A stretch of DNA of 64,000 bases from JAIQET01 sp035542575 (GTDB taxonomy: Bacteria; Acidobacteriota; Terriglobia; Terriglobales; Acidobacteriaceae). The notes under the pieces are model-generated. The model did not search any database. It was not told the origin of the DNA and saw only the letters and a list, made by a program, of their open reading frames with translations. Positions 51,909 through 61,083 of this stretch are shown one piece after another (position 1 is the first letter of the stretch; every line of letters begins with the position of its first letter). A program made the position numbers and the translations under genes. The DNA is taken from the NCBI GenBank assembly GCA_035542575.1, contig DATKLE010000153.1, positions 6,388 to 70,387 of the forward strand, in the 5' to 3' direction.

Positions 51909-52676
51909 ATGCCGAACATCGTCAAAGTCCTGCTGGTGGATGACAATCCCATGATTCTGGGGATGCTGCGTGGCGCCTTGAGCCCGCACGCCATCGTCAC
52001 CACGGCAAGCGACGGGGCAGACGCACTCCTCAAAGCCGTGGACGATCCTCCTGACCTGCTGGTCAGCGACTATCACATGCCCGGCATGGATGGCCGCCAG
52101 TTGGTGGAAAAGCTCAAGAGCCGTCCAGCGACCGCCGCGGTCGCGGTGATCCTGCTGGCCAGCAAGGCCGATATCACCGAAAAAATCGGAACCCAGGACG
52201 CAGCTGACGACTTCGTGGAAAAGCCTTTCTTCCTCAAGGAGGCCACGCACCGCATTAAACGCTTGATTGACAAGATCGCGCTGGAAAAGATGTCGAAGTC
52301 AGCGGCCTCTGACGGCGTGCTGCGCGGCAGCCTCACCCAGATGAACGTGATTGACCTGGTGCAATCGCTGGAGATGGGCCGCAAGAGTTGCCTGCTCACG
52401 CTGAGCAACGAGGATGACAAGTGCGAGATGTACTTCAGCGAAGGCCAGGTGACTCACGCGGCTTACGGTTCGCTGACTGGCGATGCCGCGGTGTTCAAGG
52501 TGTTGCGCTGGACGGGCGGCAATTTTCAGATCAACTTCGAAGGCAAGACTACGCAACAGACGACGACCTTGAACACGCAGGGCCTGCTGATGGAAGGCCT
52601 GCGCCTGCTCGACGAATCGGCGCGAGAGGGCGGTGGCGGGACGGAGGAAGAAGAAGATGTCCTCCTCGACAGCTGA
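51909..52676 (+). CDS. Response regulator with DUF4388 effector domain
   Basis: The 255-residue protein has a CheY-like receiver (residues 1-120): VLLVDDNPMILGML with acidic residues, the phosphoacceptor Asp in LLVSDYHMPGMDG and the Lys in DDFVEKPFF. A DUF4388 domain follows (LRGSLTQMNVIDLVQSLEMGRKSCLLTL, MYFSEGQVTHAAYGSLTGDAAVFKVLRW), a putative protein-binding module frequent in Acidobacteria and Myxobacteria. It lies between moaC and mog and its end overlaps mog by 20 bases. No kinase is next to it. A link to the Mo cofactor is not known. Confidence 0.88.
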   Translation: MPNIVKVLLVDDNPMILGMLRGALSPHAIVTTASDGADALLKAVDDPPDLLVSDYHMPGMDGRQLVEKLKSRPATAAVAVILLASKADITEKIGTQDAADDFVEKPFFLKEATHRIKRLIDKIALEKMSKSAASDGVLRGSLTQMNVIDLVQSLEMGRKSCLLTLSNEDDKCEMYFSEGQVTHAAYGSLTGDAAVFKVLRWTGGNFQINFEGKTTQQTTTLNTQGLLMEGLRLLDESAREGGGGTEEEEDVLLDS

Positions 52677-53154
52677 GGGCCTCACCGCGGCTGTCCTGAC
52701 CGTAAGCGATTCCTGCGCGAGGGGCGAGCGGACCGATCTATCCGGGCCCGCGGTTGCCGAAGCCCTCCACAAGCGAAGTTTCACAGTCGTCCAAAGTGAA
52801 ATCGTCCCCGATGAGCAAGCCGCCATTCAGGGCGCCATTGTGCGACTGGCGGGGGCAGCGCGCCTGGTCGTCACTACGGGCGGTACCGGCATCGCTGAGC
52901 GCGACGTGACGCCCGAAGCCACACGCGCGGTCTGTGACCGCCTGCTCGAAGGGGTAGCGGAGCGGATGCGGTTGCAGGGCGCGATAAAGACCCCCTTCGC
53001 CGTGCTGAGTCGCGCCGTATGCGGAGTGCGGGGGAAATCCATGGTCCTGAATCTGCCGGGCAGTCCTGCCGGCGCCGTGCAGTCGCTGGAAGCCGTGATC
53101 GAGTTGCTCCCGCACGCGCTGCAGTTGTTGAGCGGGAATACCGAGCATGCTTAG
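52657..53154 (+). CDS. mog: Molybdopterin adenylyltransferase
   Basis: The 165-residue MogA/MoaB-type enzyme activates molybdopterin with ATP. Seen are AAVLTVSDSCARGERTDLSGP, LVVTTGGTGIAERDVTPEATR and MVLNLPGSPAGAVQSLEAVIE. The ATG at 52657 follows GGAGGAAGAAG and overlaps the preceding gene by 20 bases. Whether it is the catalytic Mog or the MoaB variant cannot be settled, so the symbol is a best guess. Confidence 0.9.
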   Translation: MSSSTAEGLTAAVLTVSDSCARGERTDLSGPAVAEALHKRSFTVVQSEIVPDEQAAIQGAIVRLAGAARLVVTTGGTGIAERDVTPEATRAVCDRLLEGVAERMRLQGAIKTPFAVLSRAVCGVRGKSMVLNLPGSPAGAVQSLEAVIELLPHALQLLSGNTEHA

Positions 53155-53208
53155 AGCCGGCCGTTCCTGCCGCGTCCGTCCGCCTTCGCGTACACTGCTG
53201 GTGAGCCC

Positions 53209-53859
53209 TTGAACACCATCAAGCACATTGTCATCCGCTACACGGCATTCCTGTGGGCGTTGTTGAAGCCGCTGGGGGCCTGGGGTGTCTTTGCCATCGC
53301 CGCACTGGACGGCAGCTTGCTGGGATTGCCCTTGGACCCGGTCGTCGCCAGCTACGTGTACACCAACCGTTCCCGCTTCCTGCTGTACGTGTTTATGGCC
53401 TCGGCGGGATCGGTGTTGGGGAGCATCGTCATCTACATCATCGGTTACACGGGAGGCGAGACTCTCCTGCGCAAGCGCATTCCCCCGGAGCGCTTCGCGA
53501 AAATCCACGCGGCGTTTGAAAAGCATCCCTTTTGGGCCCTGATGTTTCCCGCCATGCTGCCGCCCCCGACCCCGTTCAAGCTGTTTGTCTTGGCGGCGGG
53601 CGTTACGGAGATGCAGTTCAGCCACTTCGTGCTGGCCATCTTCGCCGGGCGGGTCATACGCTTCACCGCGATCGCTCTATTGACTTTGAAGTTTGGTCCG
53701 GAGATTGTGCAAATCACCGGCACCATCTTCCGAGAGCATTTCAACTGGGTGCTGGCAGCGGTCGCGCTGGGCTTGGCGATCTGGCTAGGGGTGCGCTGGT
53801 GGAAAGCAAAATCAAAAGCAGGCGCCGCCGAGTTCGCCGGGAGCGCCGAGAAGAAATGA
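53209..53859 (+). CDS. VTT/DedA-like membrane protein
   Basis: The 216-residue integral protein resembles the YqaA/SNARE-associated VTT family. It has about five helices and the markers AALDGSLLGLPLDPVVASYVY, IIGYTGGETLLRKR (G-rich turn), MFPAMLPPPTPFKLFVLAAG and HFVLAIFAGRVIRF. VTT proteins move lipid or protect membranes. It starts at TTG, 55 bases after mog, and its start is weakly supported. Confidence 0.82.
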   Translation: MNTIKHIVIRYTAFLWALLKPLGAWGVFAIAALDGSLLGLPLDPVVASYVYTNRSRFLLYVFMASAGSVLGSIVIYIIGYTGGETLLRKRIPPERFAKIHAAFEKHPFWALMFPAMLPPPTPFKLFVLAAGVTEMQFSHFVLAIFAGRVIRFTAIALLTLKFGPEIVQITGTIFREHFNWVLAAVALGLAIWLGVRWWKAKSKAGAAEFAGSAEKK

Positions 53860-53902
53860 ACCTGATTTCCCGGCTGTTCGGCAATCTCGGCGGTGGATGT
53901 CC

Positions 53903-54433
53903 TCAGGCTGCAGCGACGTGGTCGCTGTTCTTCTGAGCTAGCTTCGCCAGGGCGTGCAGCGCCACCGGCGTGGCGAACATCGCGATGGTGAAGAGCAAAT
54001 CTCCCTCAATCCCGCGCCGGAAGAACGGCAAGCCTGCGGCGTAGGACATCATCAACCCGCCCAGGTTCTTGGGATACATATCCATCGCCGCCCAAACCGC
54101 GAAGTTGCTCAGCAAGAAGAAGGAAACGGAACTGGCCAGGGCCGCGCCGATGAGGCGCAGCGGCTTGGTGTTCTCCCCCACCTTCGTACCCAGCCACAGG
54201 ATGGCCGCGTACCAGGCCCAGGTTACGAAATGATCCCAAGTGAACGGGTAGGCGTACACCACTTTCGTCAGGATCACGTCGGAAACCGCCAGCAGCAAGA
54301 ACGGCGCCCACATCTGGCGGCGGGAGCCGCGGGCGCCAAAGAACAACAACGCCGCCGCCACCGGCGTGAAGGCCATGGGATGAGGCAGGAAGCGGACCGC
54401 AACGGCGAAGAGCACAAACAAGTAAGCCAGCAT
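53903..54433 (-). CDS. DUF6580-like membrane protein
   Basis: The 176-residue integral protein has about four or five helices (AYLFVLFAVAVRFLPHPMAFTPVAAALLFFGARGS, LLLAVSDVILTKVVY, VSFFLLSNFAVWAAMDMYP). The set resembles DUF6580, an uncharacterised membrane family often near vitamin or metal transport. GAGG precedes the ATG at 54433. It is convergent with the VTT gene. No residue suggests activity. Confidence 0.72.
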   Translation of the reverse strand: MLAYLFVLFAVAVRFLPHPMAFTPVAAALLFFGARGSRRQMWAPFLLLAVSDVILTKVVYAYPFTWDHFVTWAWYAAILWLGTKVGENTKPLRLIGAALASSVSFFLLSNFAVWAAMDMYPKNLGGLMMSYAAGLPFFRRGIEGDLLFTIAMFATPVALHALAKLAQKNSDHVAAA

Positions 54434-54797
54434 GGTCACCTCGAGGATCGCAGACCAAGATTGTGGCGCGAGCGGGCGATGGCGTCAAGTTCCGACGGCT
54501 GCCAAGATGCACTGACGCCACAAAATGACAGGCTTGGCGACCCGGCTACCCCTGACTGGCGTCATCCTGAGCCCGAAAGGGCGAAGGATCTGGCGAGCGG
54601 CGGCACGGACTCGGCCATTGGAAATTGCCGCCCCGCGCATGATCCTTCGCCCTTTCGGGCTCAGGATGACACCTGCATAACAAGAGGCTCGACGAACGGT
54701 CACGAATACGGCGCAGGAAGCCGTCTCTGCCGCATCGGCGTGATGCGGCTCAGGCAGGGCTGAAGCTGCGCCACCCAGGAACGCGACCTCGCGGCGG
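54434..54797. repeat. 364-bp intergenic region with an inverted repeat pair
   Basis: GTCATCCTGAGCCCGAAAGGGCGAAGGATCT-like text at 54561-54591 is repeated in reverse at 54641-54670, forming a stem with a ~49-base loop. A CTGCGCCACCC repeat relative follows near 54764. No gene is seen. Confidence 0.6.
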
Positions 54798-55904
54798 CTA
54801 AGGCTTCTTTTCCTCCGGTGCCTTCGCTACCGGCATCAGCTCCGGCACATACAATCCCGCCACGTGGTGGGTGATCTCATCCGGATGCGACTCTTCGAGA
54901 TTGGTGAGCACAACGACCGTCAGTTTGTCGTCCACGTAACGGGAGATGTTGGTGGTGAATCCCTGCCAGGCGCCCTCGTGCTCGATGACGCGGTGCCCGC
55001 GTATGTGCTCGACGAACCAGCCAAATCCGTAGTGGCCGGAGTTCGGTTCCCCGTTGTTCAGCTTGGCCACCGTCCACATCTGGTCGAGACTCGATCGCTT
55101 CAGCAGCTTCTCGGTGTACAGAGCTGCATCCCACTTGGCCAGGTCGAGAATAGAAAAATACAGACTCCCATCCGCCGTGGTGTTCAGCGTGGGCGCCACC
55201 CACTCCTGGTTTTTCAATTCCCCCTTAACCAGACGGTACCCGGCGGCGCGGTTGGGGATGATGTCGGCTTCGCTGATGATGCGGGTCGTGGTCATGCCCA
55301 AGGGCTGGAAGACGCGTTCGTGGAGAAAGTCGCCATAGAACTGGCCGGTCACGCGATGAATCAGAATTCCCAGCGTGGCGTATCCCAGGTTGGCGTAGCT
55401 GTACTTGGTTCCCGGCGGGAAGGCCAGGGGGACGGCTTCAATCGCCTTCAGAATCTCCTCTTCAGTGCGGTCCCGGCGGAAGTTGAAGTTCTCCGGGTAG
55501 TCGGTGAAGCCGGCAGTGTGGCTTAAAAGCTGGCGGACGGTGACCTGGTTCCACGCGGCCGGAGCATCCGGAAAATATTTGGTGATGTGATCGTCCAGCC
55601 CGATCTTTCCTTCTTCCACCAGCATCATGACCGCCGTCGCGGTGAACTGCTTGCCCATGGAGCCTGACTGAAACAAGGTTTCTGGTTTGACTGGAACCTG
55701 CAGCTCGACATTGGAGAAGCCATATGCCTGTGCCCGCACGATCTTCCCGTCGCGAGCGACCAGCAGGGCCAATCCCGGGATCTTCCGCTTCTGCATCTCG
55801 GACTGGATGTACTGGTCGACGGCGTCGGACGACGTCTGGGCGGTGGCGGCGACGGCCAGCACCACAATGCAGACAACCCAAACAATGCTAGGGCGCGATC
55901 TCAA
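54798..55904 (-). CDS. Exported serine beta-lactamase-fold hydrolase
   Basis: The 368-residue protein has a signal peptide (residues 1-26) and a class C-like fold of the esterase/AmpH type. Motif 1 is FQSGSMGKQFTATAVMML (SxxK), motif 2 KYSYANLGYATLGILI (YxN) and motif 3 IEHEGAWQGFTTNIS. Penicillin-recognition is not implied; many such enzymes cleave esters or D-peptides. I take a TTG at 55904, five bases after GGAGG, as it yields the signal peptide. Confidence 0.83.
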   Translation of the reverse strand: MRSRPSIVWVVCIVVLAVAATAQTSSDAVDQYIQSEMQKRKIPGLALLVARDGKIVRAQAYGFSNVELQVPVKPETLFQSGSMGKQFTATAVMMLVEEGKIGLDDHITKYFPDAPAAWNQVTVRQLLSHTAGFTDYPENFNFRRDRTEEEILKAIEAVPLAFPPGTKYSYANLGYATLGILIHRVTGQFYGDFLHERVFQPLGMTTTRIISEADIIPNRAAGYRLVKGELKNQEWVAPTLNTTADGSLYFSILDLAKWDAALYTEKLLKRSSLDQMWTVAKLNNGEPNSGHYGFGWFVEHIRGHRVIEHEGAWQGFTTNISRYVDDKLTVVVLTNLEESHPDEITHHVAGLYVPELMPVAKAPEEKKP

Positions 55905-56064
55905 GATTCCCTCCGGGAAAGCAGTATGCACCCAATTGGGACCGAGTTGCGCGATTCGGCGACACGCAGGGTCGCAAACTGGAAAGGGCACGACTTCCAG
56001 TCGTGCCGCTTCGCGCCGAGTAGTCGGCTTCAGCCGCTGGGGTAGGCCGTTCGCGGCCGGAGAA

Positions 56065-57114
56065 CTAGCGCGTATTCCCGCCCACAACCGTGCGGCGCAT
56101 TCCAAACCTCTCCGCGATCACATTCAGGTTGCGGTCGAGTTCCACTGCGGCGCCGAGCGGACTCCGTCCCATGCGGCCGGGGTAATCGTACCTGAGATCG
56201 CGGAAACGCACGAGGTAGCCCGGCTGCGGGTGCTCCAGTTCCTCGGTTTCAGTAACCGGATACTGCGCCCAGTCCAGATAGACCCGGCCCAGGTAGCTTT
56301 TCTTGGCCGCCAGGGTGACCGCGGTTTCTTCGGGCTTATAGCGGATGCGCATGCGCCCGTCGGGGTCCACATCAGCTGCGGAGGAGTCCACCAGCGTCTG
56401 CGCGAAGAAATTGCTGGTTTCGACCACGCCGTACCATTGGAAGGGATTCCACATGTAGGGATAGGCCGAAGCCCGAATGGGATCGGCATCCCGGTACAGG
56501 CGGGCTTCGAGCGCGTTCACCGCCCGGCGGTGCTCGTAGTCGCGGACGCCCCAAAGTAACACCACGCCGATCAGGGCGAGGGCCGCAGCCAGGCGTCCCC
56601 GCGGTCCCCGGCGCCGGCCTCCGACCTCCTCGTTGATCAAGGAGAACAACCCGGACAACAACAGGCTGCCACCCAGGAGAATCCACATGACCGGCTCAAT
56701 AACGAAAACGATGTCCCACGAGTACCACTTCTCGGAGAATGGCCAGAACGGGCGCACGCCGTAGTTGTTGGTGAAGTCGAGCAGAAGGTGGCTCAGCCCC
56801 GCCAGGTAGGCATATCCGAACAGCAGCCCCCAGCGGGGCGGCAGGTTGGGATCTTTGATTTTGCGCCCGCGCATCCGCCAGATCAGGTACATGAAACCGA
56901 CCACCGCAGCCGATACCAGCGCCGCACCCAGGAAGGAATGTGTGAACCCGCGATGATGAGCGAAGCCGAAGGCTGGGCTTTTGAAACTGCCCAACACGTC
57001 AAGATCGGGAGCCTCCGCCGCCAGTGTCAGCGTGGCCGTAGCCAGTGCCGTCTTGCGATTCAGCCCGGCGCGGCCCATACAGGCGCCGGTCAGAAAGTGG
57101 GTGATGGGTTCCAA
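56065..57114 (-). CDS. YdjM/DUF457-type membrane metal-dependent hydrolase
   Basis: The 349-residue integral membrane protein has EPITHFLTGACMGRAGLN, APDLDVLG, GFAHHRGFTHSFLGAALV and LSHLLLDFTNNYGVRPFWPFSEKWYSWD, matching the metal-binding His/Asp set of the YdjM/LexA-regulated family. A larger periplasmic C-terminal region follows. The substrate is not known. The start is TTG at 57114; an ATG at residue 13 would lose the conserved N-terminus. Confidence 0.85.
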   Translation of the reverse strand: MEPITHFLTGACMGRAGLNRKTALATATLTLAAEAPDLDVLGSFKSPAFGFAHHRGFTHSFLGAALVSAAVVGFMYLIWRMRGRKIKDPNLPPRWGLLFGYAYLAGLSHLLLDFTNNYGVRPFWPFSEKWYSWDIVFVIEPVMWILLGGSLLLSGLFSLINEEVGGRRRGPRGRLAAALALIGVVLLWGVRDYEHRRAVNALEARLYRDADPIRASAYPYMWNPFQWYGVVETSNFFAQTLVDSSAADVDPDGRMRIRYKPEETAVTLAAKKSYLGRVYLDWAQYPVTETEELEHPQPGYLVRFRDLRYDYPGRMGRSPLGAAVELDRNLNVIAERFGMRRTVVGGNTR

Positions 57115-57253
57115 AGTTCGACGATTGCCTTCGGATCTCGAGTTACAGAGAATACATTGGCCGTGTACTCCCCGGTCAAAAAACCTTTAGATGAACGCCC
57201 AGCACGTGCCGATGCATCGCGACTCTCAGTCTTGTACCATTGGGTTCACCGGC

Positions 57254-57709
57254 ATGAAGACCCTCCTCAATCCAAAGGACAAGGAAGAAATCATTGCACG
57301 CCTGGCGAGGATGCAGCCTGTGTCGCAACGGCGCTGGGGGAGGATGTCCGTGCCTCAAATGGTGTGCCACCTGAGCGATTCTTTTCGCGGCCCCATGGGC
57401 GAAAGGGCCTTAAGCCACGCTCGCTGGTTTGCACGGGGGCTGACCAAATGGTTTGCGTTGTATTTCCCCCGCCCGTGGCCCAAGGGGTTCAAGACCCGGC
57501 CGGAGATCGACCAGGAGATCGGCGGTACCCCGCCCGGAGACTTTGCAGCCGACGTACGCGAGTTGCGCCGGCTGCTGGATCGCTTCACCCGCCAGCCCAG
57601 AGACTTCGAGTGGCATCCCCACCCCGTCTTTGGCTCGATGTCGGACAAGGACTGGCAGCGCTGGGGATATCTGCACATGGACCATCACCTGCGACAGTTC
57701 GGCGCGTGA
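57254..57709 (+). CDS. DUF1569/DinB-like protein
   Basis: The 151-residue protein has a helical bundle with LLNPKDKEEIIARLARMQP, RRWGRMSVPQMVCHLSDSF and LHMDHHLRQFG, which hold the His residues that may bind a metal as in DinB/DUF1569. Function is unknown; some relatives use mycothiol or bacillithiol. The ATG at 57254 fits the family start. TACCAT lies 13 bases upstream. Confidence 0.8.
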   Translation: MKTLLNPKDKEEIIARLARMQPVSQRRWGRMSVPQMVCHLSDSFRGPMGERALSHARWFARGLTKWFALYFPRPWPKGFKTRPEIDQEIGGTPPGDFAADVRELRRLLDRFTRQPRDFEWHPHPVFGSMSDKDWQRWGYLHMDHHLRQFGA

Positions 57710-57740
57710 GTTGGGAAGTGCGACATGTCGTCGGAAGCAC

Positions 57741-58673
57741 TCAGGGCGCCAGCAGGGTTACTGCATCCGGAATCATGGTGATCTCCGCCGGCACGGTCCC
57801 CAGCAGTTCTCCGTCGGCTTCCACAAAAATTCTTGACTCCGGCTGCGACTCGGGGGCGCGGCAGGCCGCGCGCTCGCCGCTCAGGAGTTCGATCCCATTT
57901 CCGCTCCAGGTCGTCCCCAACAGGCCACGGACAATGTAGCGCAGATAAGTGATGCGGCTGCGAGTGTGGAAGAGCACCAGGCGCAAGTCGTTTCGCTCCA
58001 GCGAGGCGCCGGGTGCCAGTTCGCGCAGCACCCGCCCGAAGTTGCCGATTCGAACGGCCAGCAACTGAGATACGCTACCCTGCCGCACAGAGCCGCCTGC
58101 CGAAATTTCGACCGGGAACCGCTCCAGTGGGTGCGTCAACCACAATCTTGTCGCCTTGGCATAGTAGGCAGCCATGCCCAGGCGGCCCTTCGCCACAGGG
58201 TTCAACTTGTAGAAGAGCTGCGCATCTACGCCAACACCCACCGCAACCGTGAAGTAGCGGGATCCGCGGTTACCGGAGAAGTCGCGGTATTCCACTCGAC
58301 CGACGGCCAGGCGACGGCCCTTGGCCGTAAGCGCCGCGCGGGCTGCCGCCAGGGGTGACGGCGGAAGGTGGAGGTCATGAGCGAGGGCATTGGCAGTTCC
58401 CAAGGGAATGATGCCCAAGGCCGCATCACTGCCAACCATGCCTTGCAACACGTCATGGACAGTCCCGTCACCGCCGCAGGCGAAGATCGTGTCGTAACCC
58501 GCTGCGATGGCATCCTGTGCCTGGCTGCCGGTCTCGGCCGCGGAGCGCGTGGGAGTGGCGACGACGTCAACCCCGGCGGAGCGCAGGACCTGCGCCACCG
58601 CCTCCACGTCTGCCAGTCGTCGCTCGCGCCGGCCTCCGGACAGCGGGTTGTAGAGGAGAACAGCCTTGCGCAT
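57741..58673 (-). CDS. Diacylglycerol kinase-family lipid kinase
   Basis: The 310-residue enzyme has the DAGK catalytic domain: VLLYNPLSGGRRERRLADVEAV, FACGGDGTVHDVLQGMVGSDAALGIIPLGTANALAHDLHL and a C-terminal beta domain (VEADGELLGTVPAEITM). It may phosphorylate diacylglycerol or sphingoid-like lipid at the membrane. The ATG at 58673 directly precedes the first strand. TACAAT lies about 20 bases upstream. The lipid is not deducible. Confidence 0.9.
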   Translation of the reverse strand: MRKAVLLYNPLSGGRRERRLADVEAVAQVLRSAGVDVVATPTRSAAETGSQAQDAIAAGYDTIFACGGDGTVHDVLQGMVGSDAALGIIPLGTANALAHDLHLPPSPLAAARAALTAKGRRLAVGRVEYRDFSGNRGSRYFTVAVGVGVDAQLFYKLNPVAKGRLGMAAYYAKATRLWLTHPLERFPVEISAGGSVRQGSVSQLLAVRIGNFGRVLRELAPGASLERNDLRLVLFHTRSRITYLRYIVRGLLGTTWSGNGIELLSGERAACRAPESQPESRIFVEADGELLGTVPAEITMIPDAVTLLAP

Positions 58674-58862
58674 GGCAGTGGGATGAAAATGGATTGTACC
58701 GGAAGGCTGGAGGAATCCCGTCGGGTCCGCCATGGCAAACCAGCCAGGACGCTTCCCAATTGCGTGTTCTCGCAGCTTTGGCTAATCTGATAGCACCAAT
58801 CTTGCGCCATTCGCGGGTACATGTCTCCTTTTCAAAGAACTCTAGTTTGGAGGATTCCCCTC

Positions 58863-60506
58863 ATGCCGTGCCGTCTGACAGTTCTTTTGGTTGCGCTGTT
58901 ATGTTGTGTTGCTGTAGCCCAGGACCATCCGCCCCACCCCCAGGCCAGGCCCGTGACTCTGATGTCAGGTCTGGGCAACCTCCATCATCCCGTGTCCACC
59001 AGCAATCCCGAGGCCCAGCAATTCTTCGATCAGGGACTGCGCCTGATCTACGCCTTCAATCATGACGAAGCGGAGCGCTCCTTCCAGCATGCGGCGGACC
59101 TTGATCCCAAACTGGCCATGGCGTACTGGGGCATCGCCGAGGCGGTGGGGCCGAATTACAACGATCCCGCCAGCGCGCCGCGGTTCGTGAAGGCACACGA
59201 AGCCATCCAGAAGGCGGTGGATCTGTCCGCCAACGCCGCACCCAGCGAACAGGCCTATATCCAGGCCATGGCCAGGCGCTTTCCCACTGGACCAAACGCG
59301 GACTTGCGGAAGGCGGCGGAGGACTACCACGACGCCATGCGCGAGGTAGTGAAGACGTTCCCCGACGATCTTGATGCCGCAACGCTGTTCGCAGAATCCG
59401 GCATGAACCTGCACCCCTGGGGCTTGTGGCATCCGGATGGCACCCCCGAGGCGGGCACGGAAGAGATCATGGCCACTCTGGAATCGGTTCTAAGACGCGA
59501 TCCGAACCATGTGGGCGCGATTCACTACTACATCCACACCGTGGAAGCCTCACCTTTCCCGGAGCGCGCGCTGGCAGCGGCCAATCGGCTCGCGGCCCTC
59601 ATGCCCGCCGCCGGGCACATCGTGCACATGCCGGCGCACATCTACATCCGCACCGGCGACTATGACGCGGCTGTCAAGACCAACGAGAAAGCGGCCGCCG
59701 CGGACGAAGCCTACATCAAGGCCAGCGGGGCCCAGGGCATCTACCCCATGATGTATTACAGCCACAACCTGCACTTCATCGCGATGTGCTCCGCCATGGA
59801 TGGGAACTACGACGAAGCGATCAAAAGTGCCGACAGACTCGCTGCGCACGTAGGAGCGGCGGTGAAAATGATGCCACCCCTGGAGGGCTTCATGACCATT
59901 CCCATGGCGGTGGATCTCCGTTTCCACAAGTGGCCCGAGATTCTGAAGATGCCCCAACCGGACCCCGAAATGAAGACCACTACGGTCTTCTGGCACTTCG
60001 GGCGCGGCATGGCACTGGCGGGCACGGGCAAGGTCGCCGAGGCCGAAGCAGAGTACAAGATCGTGGCCGAGGCCCAGCGCACCACCCCGCCGGATATCGT
60101 CTTCAACATGCCCATCGACAACAAGGTCAGGGACATCCTGAAGATCGCAGAAGATGTCCTGGGAGCCAAAATCGCCATGGCGAAAAAGGACAACGCCGGA
60201 GCCATCTCCATGCTGCGCGAGGCCGTGGCGATTCAAGACACACTGAAATACGGCGAGCCGCCGGATTGGTTCTTCCCCGTCCGTGAATCGCTGGGGGCTG
60301 CCCTGCTGATGAACGGCGATGCCACCGGCGCGGAACAAGTCTTCCGGGCTGACCTCGACCGCAATCCCCGCAATCCGCGTTCCCTGTTCGGCTTGGAGCA
60401 AGCGCTCAAGGCGCAGGGCAAGAACTACGATGCGGGGTTCGTGGAGAAACAGTTCGAAGCCTCTTGGAAGGGCGCGAACGGGCTGAAGGTGGAAGACCTG
60501 GTGTAG
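58863..60506 (+). CDS. Secreted TPR protein, paralogue of the 10641-12245 gene
   Basis: The 547-residue exported protein has a signal peptide (residues 1-20), a His/Pro-rich mature N-terminus (QDHPPHPQARP) and TPR-like units: FFDQGLRLIYAFNHDEAERSFQHAADLDPKLAMAYWGIAEAV, and IVHMPAHIYIRTGDYDAAVKTNEKA, the counterpart of HMPSHIFARLGLW in the other copy. Canonical TPRs close the protein (GAEQVFRADLDRNPRNPRSLFGLEQAL). The ATG at 58863 follows TTGGAGGA at nine bases. Partner is unknown. Confidence 0.83.
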   Translation: MPCRLTVLLVALLCCVAVAQDHPPHPQARPVTLMSGLGNLHHPVSTSNPEAQQFFDQGLRLIYAFNHDEAERSFQHAADLDPKLAMAYWGIAEAVGPNYNDPASAPRFVKAHEAIQKAVDLSANAAPSEQAYIQAMARRFPTGPNADLRKAAEDYHDAMREVVKTFPDDLDAATLFAESGMNLHPWGLWHPDGTPEAGTEEIMATLESVLRRDPNHVGAIHYYIHTVEASPFPERALAAANRLAALMPAAGHIVHMPAHIYIRTGDYDAAVKTNEKAAAADEAYIKASGAQGIYPMMYYSHNLHFIAMCSAMDGNYDEAIKSADRLAAHVGAAVKMMPPLEGFMTIPMAVDLRFHKWPEILKMPQPDPEMKTTTVFWHFGRGMALAGTGKVAEAEAEYKIVAEAQRTTPPDIVFNMPIDNKVRDILKIAEDVLGAKIAMAKKDNAGAISMLREAVAIQDTLKYGEPPDWFFPVRESLGAALLMNGDATGAEQVFRADLDRNPRNPRSLFGLEQALKAQGKNYDAGFVEKQFEASWKGANGLKVEDLV

Positions 60507-60512
60507 GCGATT

Positions 60513-61061
60513 TCAGAGCCTTGGGGCCGGAGCGGTTCCGGCCCCTTCCGGCTGGACATCAGCCCGCTGAACCGCATACACGCAATGCTCGAGGTCCCGC
60601 CACAGGACTTCTTTCCATAGTTTCATTCCATTTCTTTCCGCGACGCGGCGGGAAGGAATGTTCTGCGGCCGAATCAGAGAAATGAGGCGATCAACGCCGA
60701 GTGTTGCGAAGCCATAGTCCCGGACCGCGCGGGCGGCTTCTGTCGCCAGTCCCCTGCCCCAGTGGTCGCGGCGCAGGTGATAACCAATCTCGATCTCCTC
60801 GATCCCGTCCACGGTCTGCTTGATCAAGCCGCAATTTCCGATCAGCTCGCCGGATTCCTTCAAGATCATCGCCCACAGGCCGAAGCCGTCGTTCGAGTAG
60901 CGGCGCAGATTGCGCTGGATCCAGTCCTCAACTCCCTGGCGGTCGAAGGGGGCTGGGTAGTAGCGCATGGTTTCAGGGTCAGAAAGGATGCGGGCGAGCG
61001 CGTCCGCGTCTTCGGCAATGAAGTCGCGGAGTCTGAGGCGGGGAGTTTCGATGGTAAGCAT
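60513..61061 (-). CDS. GNAT N-acetyltransferase (RimJ/L-like)
   Basis: The 182-residue protein contains IETPRLRLRDFIAEDADALARILSDPETMRYYP, GELIGNCGLI, IGYHLRRDHWGRGLATEAARAVRDYGF (acetyl-CoA loop RxxxGxG) and RPQNIPSRRVAERNGMK, the RimJ/L-like arrangement. It acetylates an unknown amine, often a ribosomal protein N-terminus. Its C-terminus ends in a GC-rich hairpin that may be a shared terminator. Confidence 0.87.
   Translation of the reverse strand: MLTIETPRLRLRDFIAEDADALARILSDPETMRYYPAPFDRQGVEDWIQRNLRRYSNDGFGLWAMILKESGELIGNCGLIKQTVDGIEEIEIGYHLRRDHWGRGLATEAARAVRDYGFATLGVDRLISLIRPQNIPSRRVAERNGMKLWKEVLWRDLEHCVYAVQRADVQPEGAGTAPAPRL
60523..60545. terminator. GC-rich hairpin between convergent genes
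   Basis: GGGGCCGGA (60523-60531) pairs with TCCGGCCCC (60537-60545) around a 5-base loop, at the junction of the TPR and GNAT genes. T-runs are weak on both sides, so termination is only plausible. Confidence 0.45.
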
Positions 61062-61083
61062 ATAAGTCTTTGCTGCGCCGCAC

